From assembly GCA_009801015.1 (NCBI GenBank), contig VHZZ01010250.1:13678-41189 (forward strand): DNA of 27,512 nucleotides, written 5' to 3'. Source of the DNA: Silene noctiflora. Its lineage: Eukaryota; Streptophyta; Magnoliopsida; Caryophyllales; Caryophyllaceae. The position numbers were made by a program, and so were the translations under genes. Positions 1 through 9,526 of this stretch are shown here, one piece after another (position 1 is the first letter of the stretch; the number at the start of each line of letters is the position of its first letter). The notes below the pieces were generated by a model. It saw only the letters and a list, made by a program, of their open reading frames with translations. It made no database searches and was not told the DNA's origin.

Positions 1-954
1 AGAACACGAGACCAATGAATGTAATTACAACACAATACCGACTACAATCCTTTTATTCGACATATTACCAACATATCATGATTTAACCATGTACCTAAGA
101 ATATAATTCTCAAGTCAACACAACCAATGCCATATGATGTACAATTTTGACTCATACACAAATCCACATCAACCTCAATATCATGTAAATACAAGACTAC
201 TCATTTCATGACATAAATTGATAAATGCACACAAAACCTATCTATAATACCGAAACTGAGTAGGATTAACCTACCTTTAAGCATTCTTCAACAAGCTACA
301 CGAATCCAACTCGATTCCGTCTCATAAAACCGTTTCATCCTACAATAACCATATAATACCTATAATACCTATCACAAATCATCCTACACTATAATAAAAT
401 ACAAGAACCCTTATTACTACTCACTAATTACCCAATAATCTAATTAAAATCACTAATAATCGAAATATACAAAAACCCCTCAAAAGTTAGGATTAAGGGA
501 GATGTTTAGATCTACTTACAAAGGTGAGTGGATGGTGAATGAGGTGTGTTAATCTTCAATCCAAGCTTAGAATCCATAGGAACATGTTTGAGAGGATTTT
601 AGAGAGAAGGGAGAGATTGTAGAGAGAAAAAGAGATGATAAGAAATGAATTAGGGCTAATGGGACGAAATGTCATTTATCGCGTACTGACAGTGTTACTC
701 GGTCGAGTGAGCGGTCCACTCGGTCGAGTGTACCACCTACTCGGCCGAGTGTACCACATACTCGGCCGAATCAACTTTACTCGGTCGAGTAGACACCCTA
801 CTCGGTCCACTACTAACTTACTCGGTCCATTTTAATCTTCACTAGGTCTAGTCTAAACTCCACTTGGTCTAATGTAAGGTCACAACTTACTCTCACATGA
901 CTTTCACGCATCACAAGACTTCTCGTACGGATCCCAAAATATCCGGGTATTACA
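1..954 (-). mobile_element. LTR of an LTR retroelement (Ty3/gypsy-like, partial)
   Basis: Read on the minus strand, the sequence starts at 954 with TGTAATACCCGG, a typical plant LTR start (TG...), and runs off the left edge of the window. It then carries a palindrome array, a pyrimidine-rich leader-like stretch (about 590-640) and AT-rich DNA. At least 954 bases of LTR-like sequence are present; no internal region, primer site or second LTR is in the window, so it could be a solo LTR or one end of a larger element. The Ty3/gypsy assignment is by general look only. Treated as a fossil; age cannot be judged without the partner LTR. Confidence 0.5.
697..873. repeat. Array of nine 12-bp palindromes, ~21-bp period
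   Basis: Copies of ACTCGGTCGAGT or close variants begin at 697, 718, 739, 760, 779, 800, 820, 841 and 862, so spacing is 19-21 bases throughout. The copies at 697, 718 and 779 are identical, 739 has the GGCC centre, and the others (for example ACTAGGTCTAGT at 841) are diverged. The array lies within the LTR, 80-260 bases from its 5' end on the minus strand. Confidence 0.9.
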
Positions 955-963
955 CAAGACTTT

Positions 964-1061
964 GGTCAAGACTCACTCAAAACTACCAATAATCTATTAA
1001 AGTCTTAAGTTGAGTCTTGGAAATCAAAGACTCAACTTAAGACTTTAGGTGAGTCTTGACC
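964..1061. repeat. Foldback repeat (long hairpin)
   Basis: A perfect 20-bp arm at 999-1018 (AAAGTCTTAAGTTGAGTCTT) is matched in reverse complement at 1027-1046 with an 8-base loop. An outer arm (GGTCAAGACTCAC at 964-976 and GTGAGTCTTGACC at 1049-1061) continues the pairing after a roughly 20-base bulge on the left side. It looks like a foldback-type MITE; similar AGTCTTAGATGAGT and GTGAGTCTGAA words follow to about 1210, so the full element may be larger. Confidence 0.75.
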
Positions 1062-1339
1062 CCACACTCAAGGGAAATTATCCAATGAATGGATCTCATG
1101 TGTTATTTCTTTTTGTAAAAAAAAAAGAAGTAAGTGAAAAAATAAAGTCTTAGATGAGTTTGAGGGATAATGTATAAAGTCCGAGGTGGGTCTGAAGTGA
1201 GTCTGAACAATAAAGAAATAATAAAAATTAGTGAAAAGAATTTGACAAAATCTTAAAACTTAAAAGAGCCTTGCTAATAATGTTACCCTTATATATTCCC
1301 CTAACTAAATCATCATAATCACCTTACTATTAGCTAAAG

Positions 1340-1528
1340 GCAAATTCTCATTTGTGACGGAAGATATCCGTCACAAATGAGAAGACGGGTACCATTTTGT
1401 GAGACAAAATGCCCAAATAGAGGAGAGAGAAAAGCAAGTGGGGGGTGCCCCCACCTTGTCCCCCTATTTGTTTTGTAAGTGGCATTATTCGTTTTCGGAT
1501 CCGACCCGTCACAAGGGAGACGCTTTGT
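1340..1528. mobile_element. Mutator-like MITE (family A), 10-bp target duplication
   Basis: The direct repeat TTAGCTAAAG at 1330-1339 and 1529-1538 flanks a 189-base element. Its ends are related inverted repeats: TTCTCATTTGTGACGG at the left matches the reverse complement of the right end (GTCTCCCTTGTGACGG) at 13 of 16 positions. The left end also holds a perfect 16-bp hairpin (1345-1360 with 1368-1383). A 9-10 bp target duplication with no coding content is what non-autonomous Mutator-like elements leave. Related ends occur at 5896-6081 and near 26270-26337. Confidence 0.75.
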
Positions 1529-1639
1529 TAGCTAAAGCAAACACGTTCATGTCTTCCTCTATAACTTATAACTTCATTCCCCCTTCAAATTTGTCTACCG
1601 TAATAATACATAAAAGGGTAATCATAATTTTTTAATACA

Positions 1640-2280
1640 TAGAGCATATAGAGAAAGATGTCAAAGATTGGGTTAAGAAATACTATAAAATACTAGTTGC
1701 GGTATAGTTTTTGAAGTGATTGTAAAAGGAAAGTGGACACGTTACAAGTGAAGAATAGTTTAAAGAAAATTTGGAATTAATTGAATTGATGTTTGTTGAG
1801 ATAAATAAAGTTGAAATAAGGTGTGTTAAACTGAACTGATTGAAGTAAACTGAAGTTACTGAAAGTAAACTAAAGTCACTAAACTGATTGGATGTGAGTT
1901 TAAATTAAGCCGAAAAGAAGAGGGTCTTAGATGAAACTTTAACCAATCAACCATTTCACCCGTCAACCTGTTCTTTTATCCGTTTACATTAATATCTACC
2001 ATCTATTTTAATCAGGTAAATTAACATGACCATGTCCAATTTAAATTATCTACCTTTGTAAGTCCTTGTTCTTATGGACTTAATTTCAGTTCAGTTTAGC
2101 TTCATTCAACTCTTATTTTCACAAATTAACCCTTATTTCAGTTCAAGTTCATTAATAAATCCGATCCAGTGTAATTTAGCTCTAATAAATTCAGTTCAAT
2201 TCAAACCGCTTGAGTTCAAAAAAAACAGGACCTTAATATTTTTTTTTTTTTTACTAATTTAATTTAGGGAACAAGAATAG
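1640..2280. other. AT-rich upstream DNA, no gene seen
   Basis: No coding signal is visible. The stretch has short runs of repeated words such as AGTAAACTGAAGTTACTGAAAG near 1845-1875 (described in part) and TTCAGTTCA near 2085-2210. The block GGACTTAATTTCAGTTCAGTT at 2077 recurs at about 3504 inside GRF intron 1, so both places probably carry pieces of one dispersed repeat. A T13 run ends near 2251. Confidence 0.5.
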
Positions 2281-2454
2281 TACTTTTCACTCTATCTGTT
2301 GTCCAAAACCTCACCTTCAAGTCTCAAGTATCAACCCCACTCCCCCCAACTCTCTTTACTTGCAAACTGCACTTGCCTTTGCCTTCATCCCCAAAACACC
2401 ACAACACTTCTATTAAACTCATAACTTCAACACAATACTCCATCTTCTCTTAAA

Positions 2455-2499
2455 ATGCACCTTCCATTTTCTCCCTTCTTCCTCTTAATCAACACTTAA
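2455..2499 (+). promoter_or_regulatory. Upstream ORF 1 in the GRF leader
   Basis: A 14-codon ORF starts at the ATG at 2455 in the pyrimidine-rich leader and ends in TAA at 2497-2499, 49 bases before the main start codon. It would exist only if transcription starts upstream of 2455, which the CT-rich leader (from about 2285) suggests but does not prove. No conserved peptide is recognised. Confidence 0.4.
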
Positions 2500-2538
2500 T
2501 AATATTATTAATTATTATTTCCCTTAATTACCCTTCTC

Positions 2539-2559
2539 ATGAACTCAAATGGACTTTGA
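2539..2559 (+). promoter_or_regulatory. Upstream ORF 2, overlapping the GRF start codon
   Basis: An ATG at 2539 opens a six-codon frame (MNSNGL) that ends in TGA at 2557-2559, running out of frame across the GRF start at 2549. Its context is weak (C at -3), while the main ATG has A at -3 and G at +4, so most ribosomes would be expected to scan past the first. Confidence 0.45.
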
Positions 2560-5500
2560 ATTAGTTGCCATTGATGGGTTTGAACTACAACATCAAGAAA
2601 AGTCAAAGTATAATAATATTATTAATGTTAATAATAACTATGGATCTGGGTTGGTCAAACATGAGAGATCCGACCCGTTTGAAGATGAGGTTAATCGGGT
2701 TAATAAAATGGGTAAACGGGTTGATGATTTGGGTTTGAGATCTGATTCTAATAAACAACAAATGTTGAGCTTTTCTTCAAGTAATAATAATGATAATAAA
2801 AATGGGTTTTCATTTCATCAGCATCATCAACAGCAAAACCCATCTACTTATTACAACTCTAGACCATCTGCTGGTATGTTTTAAGCTGTATTTAATTTGA
2901 TTATTACGCGTGTAAGATGGTTTTATAAAAGTTTATTGTAGTCTGCCTGTATTTCATGTTGGTGGGAATTGTTTTCACACAAGGGCGATTTTAATGCTGA
3001 CGGGTTTTGAACCCATGTCATAAGCACCACCGCTCATGACTTTATCAACTAAGCTAGTTGACATCTGCTGAAACACAATAGTAATGTAAAACCGTTTTAT
3101 AGAAGACTTATTGAATTTAACATATAGGGGGGGTTTGTTTTGATCTTGATTTGATTTTATGAGGTGGAAGAATATTTGTTTAATTAAATTTGTGATGTTA
3201 AATAAAGTTGGGACCATTTTAAAGTAGGGAGTTTAGTTAGTCTTATCAAGATACTGTTGAATTGAATTACTTTAATCTTTATTTAATGGAACAGCAGATT
3301 ACTAGCATTTGATGGTTTTGGTATAAATAGTTGTTATCTAAGGTGGATTAATTTGTACTCTTAGTAAGAGTGGGAAAGTAGTAAAGGATGCATGAGTTAT
3401 TGAGTCTCGTACGAAACGAGATGACCTTGATCAATACGGAGTATGTATATTCCTTACTTATTACTCCATCCGTTTTAGATTTAGGCTGTGATCGTCTGGA
3501 CTCTGGACTTAATTTCAGTTCAGTTCAGGCGATTTATATCCAAAAGAAGATGATGACCTTGTTACCCCATCCGTTTCAGAAATACCTCCTACATTAGGGT
3601 TTGTACTACGAGAATAAGGAGAGGCTAAAGAATATCAATGTTTGTGTTTTTTGTTCTTTTTGTACACCTTCGGAACAAATATAGTTGATTCTCACTTGAA
3701 AAGTAAGGAAAAACCAAAAATGCATATAATGGTACCTCTAATACGACTTGTAAATTCTTATTCCGTTTATAGCCTTAAATGAGGAATGTATTTTTGAAAT
3801 GCAGGGAGTACAAAGAATGGCGTACATTTTTGAGGATAGTATTTTACGCTCTCTTGTCTATATCTCTATCTCACAGACTGTCTCATGCCCTGTGCTACCT
3901 TCTTTCTGGCAAAAAATTTGCAAAGTTGAATGATATTTACTGCAACCTTTTGAATATGCCTAGCATTTACTTTTAGCTCTTCGTTACTGTTCTTATAACT
4001 TTTTTACTCGTAGCTGGATCTTTTGAAATTTCATTGTTTACCTTGCTTCCATTCTTTTCTATGTTCTATATAGTCTGGCATATAATTCATGTTATCTATA
4101 GGCAATGTTTGGATATTTGTTAGACCTAAAAGTACATTTCTGTGTATTCCGGTCCTACAATTTTTGACACTGTTTTCTGTAGTCATTTTGTGTTATGGGT
4201 TTAATGTGCTACTAGCTGTTGATCACTCTGCCTTTTTGGTTCAGGAAACATGAATGGATCTTTTACGGGAATCAAAGGACCATTTACACCAGCTCAATGG
4301 ATTGAGTTGGAACATCAGGCTATGATCTACAAGTACCTCACTGCAAATCTTCCCGTTCCTTCTAATTTGCTTATTCCAATTAGAAAAGCGATCCAATCTA
4401 CCGGGTATCCCGGCTTCTCTTTTGGGTCTTATCCTTCCCATTCATGTAAGCTTCTTTCTTTGCATGTGTTGGTTAGGAATTAAAACAAGAAGTATATAGT
4501 TTTGCTAATTTTTTAGTCCGTAGTAGTTTTGATTTATCGACAAAAGATTGTTAATCTAGCAATTATTGCTATCTATCTTCTCCTTTCACCTTCTCTACAA
4601 CCTTCTCCTTTCTTAATCACTAAAATAAAATTCATTTTCTTGCATAAATGTCTTATAAAAAGGGTAACCTATATATATTGTTTTAATGATATGCGATAGG
4701 AGAAGAATATAGGAGAGAAAGTAGATAGCATACCTCTTGACCTAGGAGAATATTCTCGTATTGGAAAGTTTCATGTTAATAAGGCATTTTCATCCATGAA
4801 TTTATTCTGACCATGCCTTTAATTATGGTATTGTAGATGGATGGGGGTCTTTCCATATAGGATTCTCCGGCAACACTGATCCTGAGCCAGGAAGGTGTCG
4901 TCGTACTGATGGAAAGAAATGGCGGTGCTCGAGGGATGCTGTTCCTGACCAAAAATATTGTGAAAGACATATTAACAGGGGCCGCCATCGTTCAAGAAAG
5001 CCTGTGGAAGGCCAAACTGGCCAAGCTGCCTCTGGAGCCACCACCACCAAGGTGCTGCCACCGATGTCTACTTCCATGCCATCGTTGGTAACACCTGGCG
5101 ATGGTGTCCCCAGTGGCATTGCTATTGCTCAACACCAGACCTTAGCTTCTGCTGACTCAATCACTAAACGGTGAGACATGTTGGTAATGTGTTATTTTTT
5201 TTAAGTGTAATCATTGAGGCCATTTTGATACCTGTGGGATTAAACCGAAGTTATGAGTACCAGCTCTAAATGACTTTAGCAACTAAGCTATGTGGTATGT
5301 GATTGTGTATAATTCATAATTTCACCGTTTTCTTTAATTTTCATGATTTTGATGGATCGTTCAGTGATATTTTGCATATACTTCCAACTAATTAATTTCT
5401 TCTTTTTGCTTTCACTTTTGAGGTAGACCACCCAATATCTGATATACTTTCTGGAAAGGTGACTAGTCTTTACCAAAATTGCACTGATAGATTCCTTTCT

Positions 5501-6813
5501 AGGGAAATTTTCTTGACAGAGATTTGAAATCTATCTTAGCTTAGTGATGAAAATCTGGCTAGACTCTAGTGGATAATTTGATGTGGGAGATGATAAAGTA
5601 TCACGATCTTAGTATCAGGCATACCACGTTGTCATATTTGATTAAAAGCCTAAAGGTCATAGGAAAGATTTTGCGATAACGTATCATTAATACCCCTTGA
5701 TTTAGACATACTATGATAGCAATATCATTCTATCCTCCCCGAAGTGTGTTGCTTAACTATGGATAGTACGAGTTTACTTTTATTTTCTACTATATAGGAT
5801 TGGACCAATTATTTCTGATGGACTAAAAATAAAATCAGATGAAGGGTTAATTTTTGGAACTATAAACTCATTTTCTATTTGATGTTTTACTAACAACTAA
5901 TCTCTCTTAAGATGGACATATCCGTCTTAAACTTGTAACTGGTCGAAGTGGGGGAAATTTAGATAGATAAGACAAGGTTTTTGCTTGTCCTTCAAGACTT
6001 TCTCCTTTTTAGAATACCTCCTCCCCTATGTGACCCGTTCTACATTTAGACGGATATGTCCGTCTTAACACAAGAAGTGTCTTACTGATTAATATTTATT
6101 TGTGTATCAACAGCCTGAATGATCAGCAGGGCGGTTCCGTGATGTCACCCACCATCATTCTGGAATCTAAGGAGACTCAATACTCCGTCTCAAAACAACA
6201 TATTTCATATGGTGAATCTTCAGCTTCAGAGTTTGGGATTGTTTCTAGCGATTCTCTCCTCAACCCTTCTCAGAAAAGTTCATACTCTGACTGTAAAACC
6301 TACAACTCATTGCTGGAGTTCAACAACACTCAGCAAAACCAAGATGAGTATCCACTTCGACATTTCACAGAAAACTGGCCTCCTAAAGACCCGTCTCACC
6401 CTTCTGCTATTCCCTGGCCGAGAGACCTGAAATCAGACTGGACCCAACTCTCAATGTCCATTCCAGAGTCAACTGACTTTTCATCATCTTCATCCTCGCC
6501 CAATCGAGAGAAAGTTACCATCTCACCTCTGGGTTTGGGGGTGGGGACCATAGTACCCGAGGGGGCCTGTAAGACAAATGCCTGGATACCAGTTGCTTTT
6601 GGGAATACAATGGGAGGTCCTTTAGGGGAAGTTCTAAATAATTCAAGCAACGGAATGGAAAAGGGTGAAGGTTGTTGGGATGGAAGTCCTAGGCTCGGGA
6701 CTTCACCAACAGGCGTTCTCCAGAAATCGACATTTGTTTCAGTTTCAAACAGTAGTTCTTGTGGAAGTCCAAGGGGTGAGCAAAAGAAGACTGTAGAGGG
6801 CCCAAGTCTCTGA
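2549..6813 (+). CDS. GRF1: Growth-regulating factor transcription factor, GRF1/GRF2 type (4 exons)
   Basis: Plant-specific transcription factor acting in the nucleus, usually with a GIF/AN3 coactivator bound by QLQ, to promote cell proliferation in young organs. Exons read 2549-2873, 4245-4445, 4837-5170 and 6114-6813; all introns are GT-AG, phases fit (1, 1, 2), and the joined length of 1560 nt gives 519 aa, close to Arabidopsis GRF1/2 (about 530). QLQ domain at residues 121-156 (PFTPAQW, then [10 protein letters not shown] and PVPSNLL). WRC domain at about 190-232, with [17 protein letters not shown] and zinc ligands C196, C206, C217, H220 (C-x9-C-x10-C-x2-H). The C-terminal part has the features expected of GRF1/2: SSDSLLNPS (331-339), WTQLSMSIP (396 on), GGPLGEVL (454-461) and [12 protein letters not shown]. 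Exon 1 is Asn/Gln-rich with a conserved MLSFSS. The ATG at 2549 has a strong context. Orthology to GRF1 rather than GRF2 is inferred; the family call is near certain. Confidence 0.96.
2979..3060 (-). mobile_element. tRNA-derived SINE, copy 1 (GRF intron 1, antisense)
   Basis: On the minus strand a pol III A-box-like TAGCTTAGTTGATAAAGTC is followed about 40 bases later by a B-box-like GGTTCAAAACCCGTCA, then GCATTAAAATCGCCC. This order and spacing is that of a SINE head derived from a tRNA, not of a working tRNA (no full cloverleaf). Two relatives lie at about 5190-5290 and 8212-8310. The start and end are approximate. Confidence 0.6.
3200..4200 (+). other. GRF intron 1, remaining content
   Basis: The first GRF intron runs 2874-4244. 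Besides the SINE it contains two Stowaway-like ends (TACTCCATCCGTTTTAG at about 3461 and TACCCCATCCGTTTCAG at about 3565) and a copy of a dispersed GGACTTAATTTCAGTTCAG repeat near 3504. The rest is T-rich intron sequence ending in a good acceptor (TTTTTGGTTCAG|G at 4244). Short open frames here look like chance. Confidence 0.5.
4566..4731. mobile_element. Small MITE in GRF intron 2
   Basis: The intron (4446-4836) holds inverted ends: TTGCTATCTATCTTCTCC at 4566 and GGAGAGAAAGTAGATAGCAT ending at about 4731. The arms agree at the outer GCTATCTA and are CT-rich/AG-rich further in. It has no coding content. No clean target duplication was found, so the superfamily is open. Confidence 0.45.
4989..5009 (+). 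promoter_or_regulatory. miR396 target site in the WRC-coding exon
   Basis: CGTTCAAGAAAGCCTGTGGAA, coding for RSRKPVE just after the WRC cysteines, is the known miR396 target of GRF genes. It pairs with miR396 (5'-UUCCACAGCUUUCUUGAACUG from memory) apart from the single bulged base typical of GRF targets. GRF mRNAs with this site are cleaved or repressed by miR396, which confines GRF activity to dividing tissue. The precise site is seen; its use here is inferred from the family. Confidence 0.93.
5190..5290 (-). mobile_element. tRNA-derived SINE, copy 2 (GRF intron 3, antisense)
   Basis: On the minus strand: CATAGCTTAGTTGCTAAAGT (A-box-like), then CGGTTTAATCCCAC (B-box-like), then ATCAAAATGGCC and an A-rich tail (AAAAAAAATAACAC, near 5190). 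It matches the copy at 2979-3060 in the TAGCTTAGTTG.TAAAGTCA block and the region after the B box. Like that copy it lies antisense to GRF. Confidence 0.55.
5896..6081. mobile_element. Mutator-like MITE (family A) in GRF intron 3
   Basis: The two ends share TTAAGAYGGACATATCCGTC in inverted orientation (left about 5908-5930, right about 6049-6068). Each end carries its own small palindrome, the same layout as the element at 1340-1528, and the length (186 against 189 bases) agrees. The imperfect flanks TTACTAACA (5887-5895) and TTACTGATT (6082-6090) may be an old 9-bp target duplication. Its right end is 32 bases from the exon 4 acceptor. Confidence 0.6.
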
Positions 6814-7090
6814 TGAACTTGTCGGGGGTTCAAAATTGATTGGTGGGTGTGGTTTTGAGTCGAGACAGTCAGTTTGCTTACTGAACAGTGGCATTGTGTT
6901 GTTGACTTAAGTGGAACTTTTGCACATCTTCCATTAGAATTCAGTCAAATTGTTGAGAATTTTAGAGGAGGTTGAGTTGGATTTGTTATAAATTAAGCAT
7001 CTTCGAATGCAAATTGTTTGTGTAATTGAAGCTGCTGCTTCTGTTATTTGAATAAGCATGAATTTAATGAAGTTATTAATGTATTGCTGA
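6814..7090 (+). other. Probable GRF 3' untranslated region
   Basis: Sequence after the TGA at 6811-6813 is T/G-rich with several near-consensus poly(A) signals (AATAAGCATGAATTTAAT near 7051-7068). Transcript end is estimated at roughly 7080; no exact cleavage site can be read. Confidence 0.45.
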
Positions 7091-7179
7091 CAGGGTACTT
7101 ATGATTAAGAAGACTTATTCCACAGAACCATGGGCACTGATACACATGGTGTCCATCATATATTCATAGGAGTATTTTG

Positions 7180-8054
7180 ACTACTCTCTCCGTCCGAGAC
7201 TCCGAGTCATAGAAAGGTAAACAAATGGTTAGAACTTAAAACAACTGGAGAATTCCTGACAGGAAACTGAATCGAAACTCTTTGAGCTGATCTGATCTTT
7301 AATTGAATGAGCTTGGACTCTTGGTATTAATGAGATTTAAAACTACACGAGCCACCTTGTCGATAATGATCCGCTTTGGCCTAACTGAACCGAAGTGACC
7401 TAGCAACTAATTTCAAATTAAATTTGAACTTTACCTACCTAGCTAATGAGAACCCTAAAAAACTTAAAACCAGAACAGTCCGCCATCGACATTATCTACA
7501 ACACCCCAACCGAACAAACTCAAGTCTCGAATCAGAGGTAACCCGAATCTAACCTGACCGTACCCAAACTACAATAAAAAAAACCCAGATTAAAACTGGT
7601 ACAACCCAAAACTCAATCAAGTCATGGGTGACCCAAATGCTAGTTTCCAAGGAGTACTATAAATTGCATAAACCGTGATGCAATAAAATACTAGTACAAA
7701 ATACACAGAGAAAGGAGTAGCGTCAAATTCCCACAGACAGGTGGGGACCGGTGAGTTAGTTGGCTATATTATGTGATAAATAAAAATGTGGTCCCATTAA
7801 AATATCTTCAACAGTACTCCCCAAATATCCATCAGGTGGGAGTTGGTCCCACACTCTCTTGTCGGCTGACTTGGTCTCATTGCTGCCTCCTGTCTTCTCT
7901 CCAGGAAACTACCACTAAACTGTAAAAATCAGTAATTACCTCACCGACGACATTAACCTCTTCACTTATATCACTAATCATCTTCTTACCTGTTAATCCA
8001 TACCAATTACTCGATCATGCTGAATTTGGTCCACTTATCATCTGGTTTTATTTT
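7180..8054. other. Intergenic region, no gene seen
   Basis: A Stowaway-like end (TACTCTCTCCGTCCGAGACT) lies near 7182. From 7340 to 7660 there is a stretch with many ACCCAAA/AACCGAA words, like internal sequence of a small DNA element. From about 7730 to 7920 it becomes less AT-rich, with a TATA-like GATAAATAAAAATG near 7775 and a CT-rich stretch after it (TGCCTCCTGTCTTCTCTCC), as if from an old promoter and leader, but no reading frame follows. Confidence 0.35.
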
Positions 8055-8100
8055 TTGGTACCAAAACCAAGGACAACAATTGACCGGGACAGAAAGAGTA
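8055..8100 (-). repeat. End of a Stowaway-like repeat
   Basis: On the minus strand this reads CTGTCCCGGTCAATTGTTGTCC followed by TTGGTTTTGG (shown in parts), nearly the same as the left end of the MITE at 20845. It is a one-ended remnant; no partner end was found nearby. Confidence 0.55.
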
Positions 8101-8211
8101 TTTTGTTTCAAGAAGGATATGTACTTAGATGTTAACATTTCTGCTCCAATAGATGTTATAGAGCACTAGCCGGGTTAGTGGTTACCAAATTCGAAATAAA
8201 ATTGTTAGTAT

Positions 8212-8310
8212 TAGCAAACTTAGCCGGTAAAGTTATAAAAGATGATACTCATTAACCATTACCTCGGTTTAAACCCCGTTAGCATCATTTTCGCCCTTGT
8301 TGGCCTTGTA
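8212..8310 (+). mobile_element. tRNA-derived SINE, copy 3
   Basis: On the plus strand: TTAGCCGGTAAAGTTATAA (A-box-like), CGGTTTAAACCCCGTTAGCA (B-box region), then CATTTTCGCCCTTGTTGGCC. The part after the B box matches copy 1 (GTCAGCATTAAAATCGCCCT). It is in the opposite orientation to the two GRF-intron copies. Confidence 0.55.
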
Positions 8311-8319
8311 ACTCCTTTC

Positions 8320-8940
8320 ACCCACAAAAAATTCGTAACAACTAATTCGACTTCCTAATATGAATATGCAATTTGGTCAAAGATAGAGCATGATTCGGTA
8401 AAATTATAACCAAGCACACTAATTTATTGTAGTTCAGATTCGTAATCGGGTGAATCGGTTTGTAACTAAACGTAATTGACTGCCCGAGAACGAAGTACGT
8501 ACTAAATTTCAATGTATAAATGTGATATGTTAAATATAAGTAGGCGTTTATTATAGTAGAGTAATGGTTAAGTTTAGTGGACGTATACTTTTTGGGAGGT
8601 AATCTTAAACAGTACTACTCACAAACTTTACTAGTTTACTTTAGATACGGTCCATACAAATAATGAATATTCAAAATCAAATCTTGTATTGGTTTACAAC
8701 TCTAAAGGTGTATGTTTTGTCCCACTTATGCTTCTTTACTATTCTTCCCCTCCTCAAGTTAGTTATCATGAATCAAATGGGTTTTTATTGACTTTTTTCG
8801 ACCCTACCGAAAACTAGGTCTCAATTTTCATCTTCAAACTCAAACATCAGATAGAAAAAAACAAATAAGCCGCATGGAAAACTAGTCTCAATGGAAATAA
8901 CCATCTCGTATCCCTACCAAGCAATACGGGCAGAGATATT
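8320..8940. other. Intergenic region, nothing recognised
   Basis: AT-rich DNA with no repeat or reading frame that can be named. A 62-codon minus-strand frame at 8847-9035 overlaps the open stretch noted at 8947-9128 in another frame; neither has a recognised motif. Confidence 0.3.
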
Positions 8941-8946
8941 GAAACG

Positions 8947-9128
8947 CTAATGCGGAAGCATTGCCAAGATAGACAATTTGGGACCAAAGATTTCATACAT
9001 AATTCCGACATGTGTGAGACACGTAATCTCCTCAATCACTGCATCATAAACACAACGATACTTCAAATACGGATTGACAGACAAACACTGGGTTTCGGGT
9101 AAAAAGGTGCTAAGAATTGGCAAACATA
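8947..9128 (-). pseudogene. Unrecognised minus-strand open stretch, possible exon or gene relic
   Basis: On the minus strand a frame without a start ATG stays open for about 60 codons and ends in TAG at 8947-8949. It has protein-like stretches (NPYLKYRCVYDAVIEE, CLTHVGIMYEIFGPK). A CAG at 9088-9090 could serve as an acceptor, giving an exon from 9087. I cannot name the family. It may be a terminal exon, a relic of a lost gene, or chance; nothing joins it firmly to the open stretch at 9527-9638, which has its own stop. Confidence 0.25.
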
Positions 9129-9526
9129 CAACACATTACACATTACACATTACATCCCCACCCACACGCAAAAACAAAATGCAAAAATAGAAAATTGCAT
9201 GCTCTAAGACAGCCATAAGCATGTTTAATCCCATGGAATTAGGAAAATTGCAATCTTAAGCAAATACTCCATATGATAGACAGATGGAGTACATAACTGT
9301 AACTTTATACAGCTTGTAACTTGTAACAGGCAATTAAGTCTCTGCGAGTTTCAGTCATTTGCAATGCTTATAGGAAATCAAACAGAAGTGCCAAGCATTG
9401 CGAAACTGGATACAGGTGTAACGATCAAGCAGCAGCAGCAAAAACTTGCATCAGCTGAAACCTCCACCAACAAGAACTATAATAAATTAACCCAGATAAC
9501 AGATAAGGAAAAATGGTCAGAATTTG

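Noticed and set aside
2979-3060. Possible tRNA gene
   Set aside because: A- and B-box-like blocks are present but no cloverleaf; relatives at two other places show that it is a SINE.
4241-5119. Minus-strand open frames over GRF exons 2 and 3
   Set aside because: They are mirror frames of the QLQ- and WRC-coding exons, which are clear on the plus strand.
6209-6833. Other open frames over GRF exon 4
   Set aside because: The GRF frame has the conserved [13 protein letters not shown] and GGPLGEVL motifs; the others have none.
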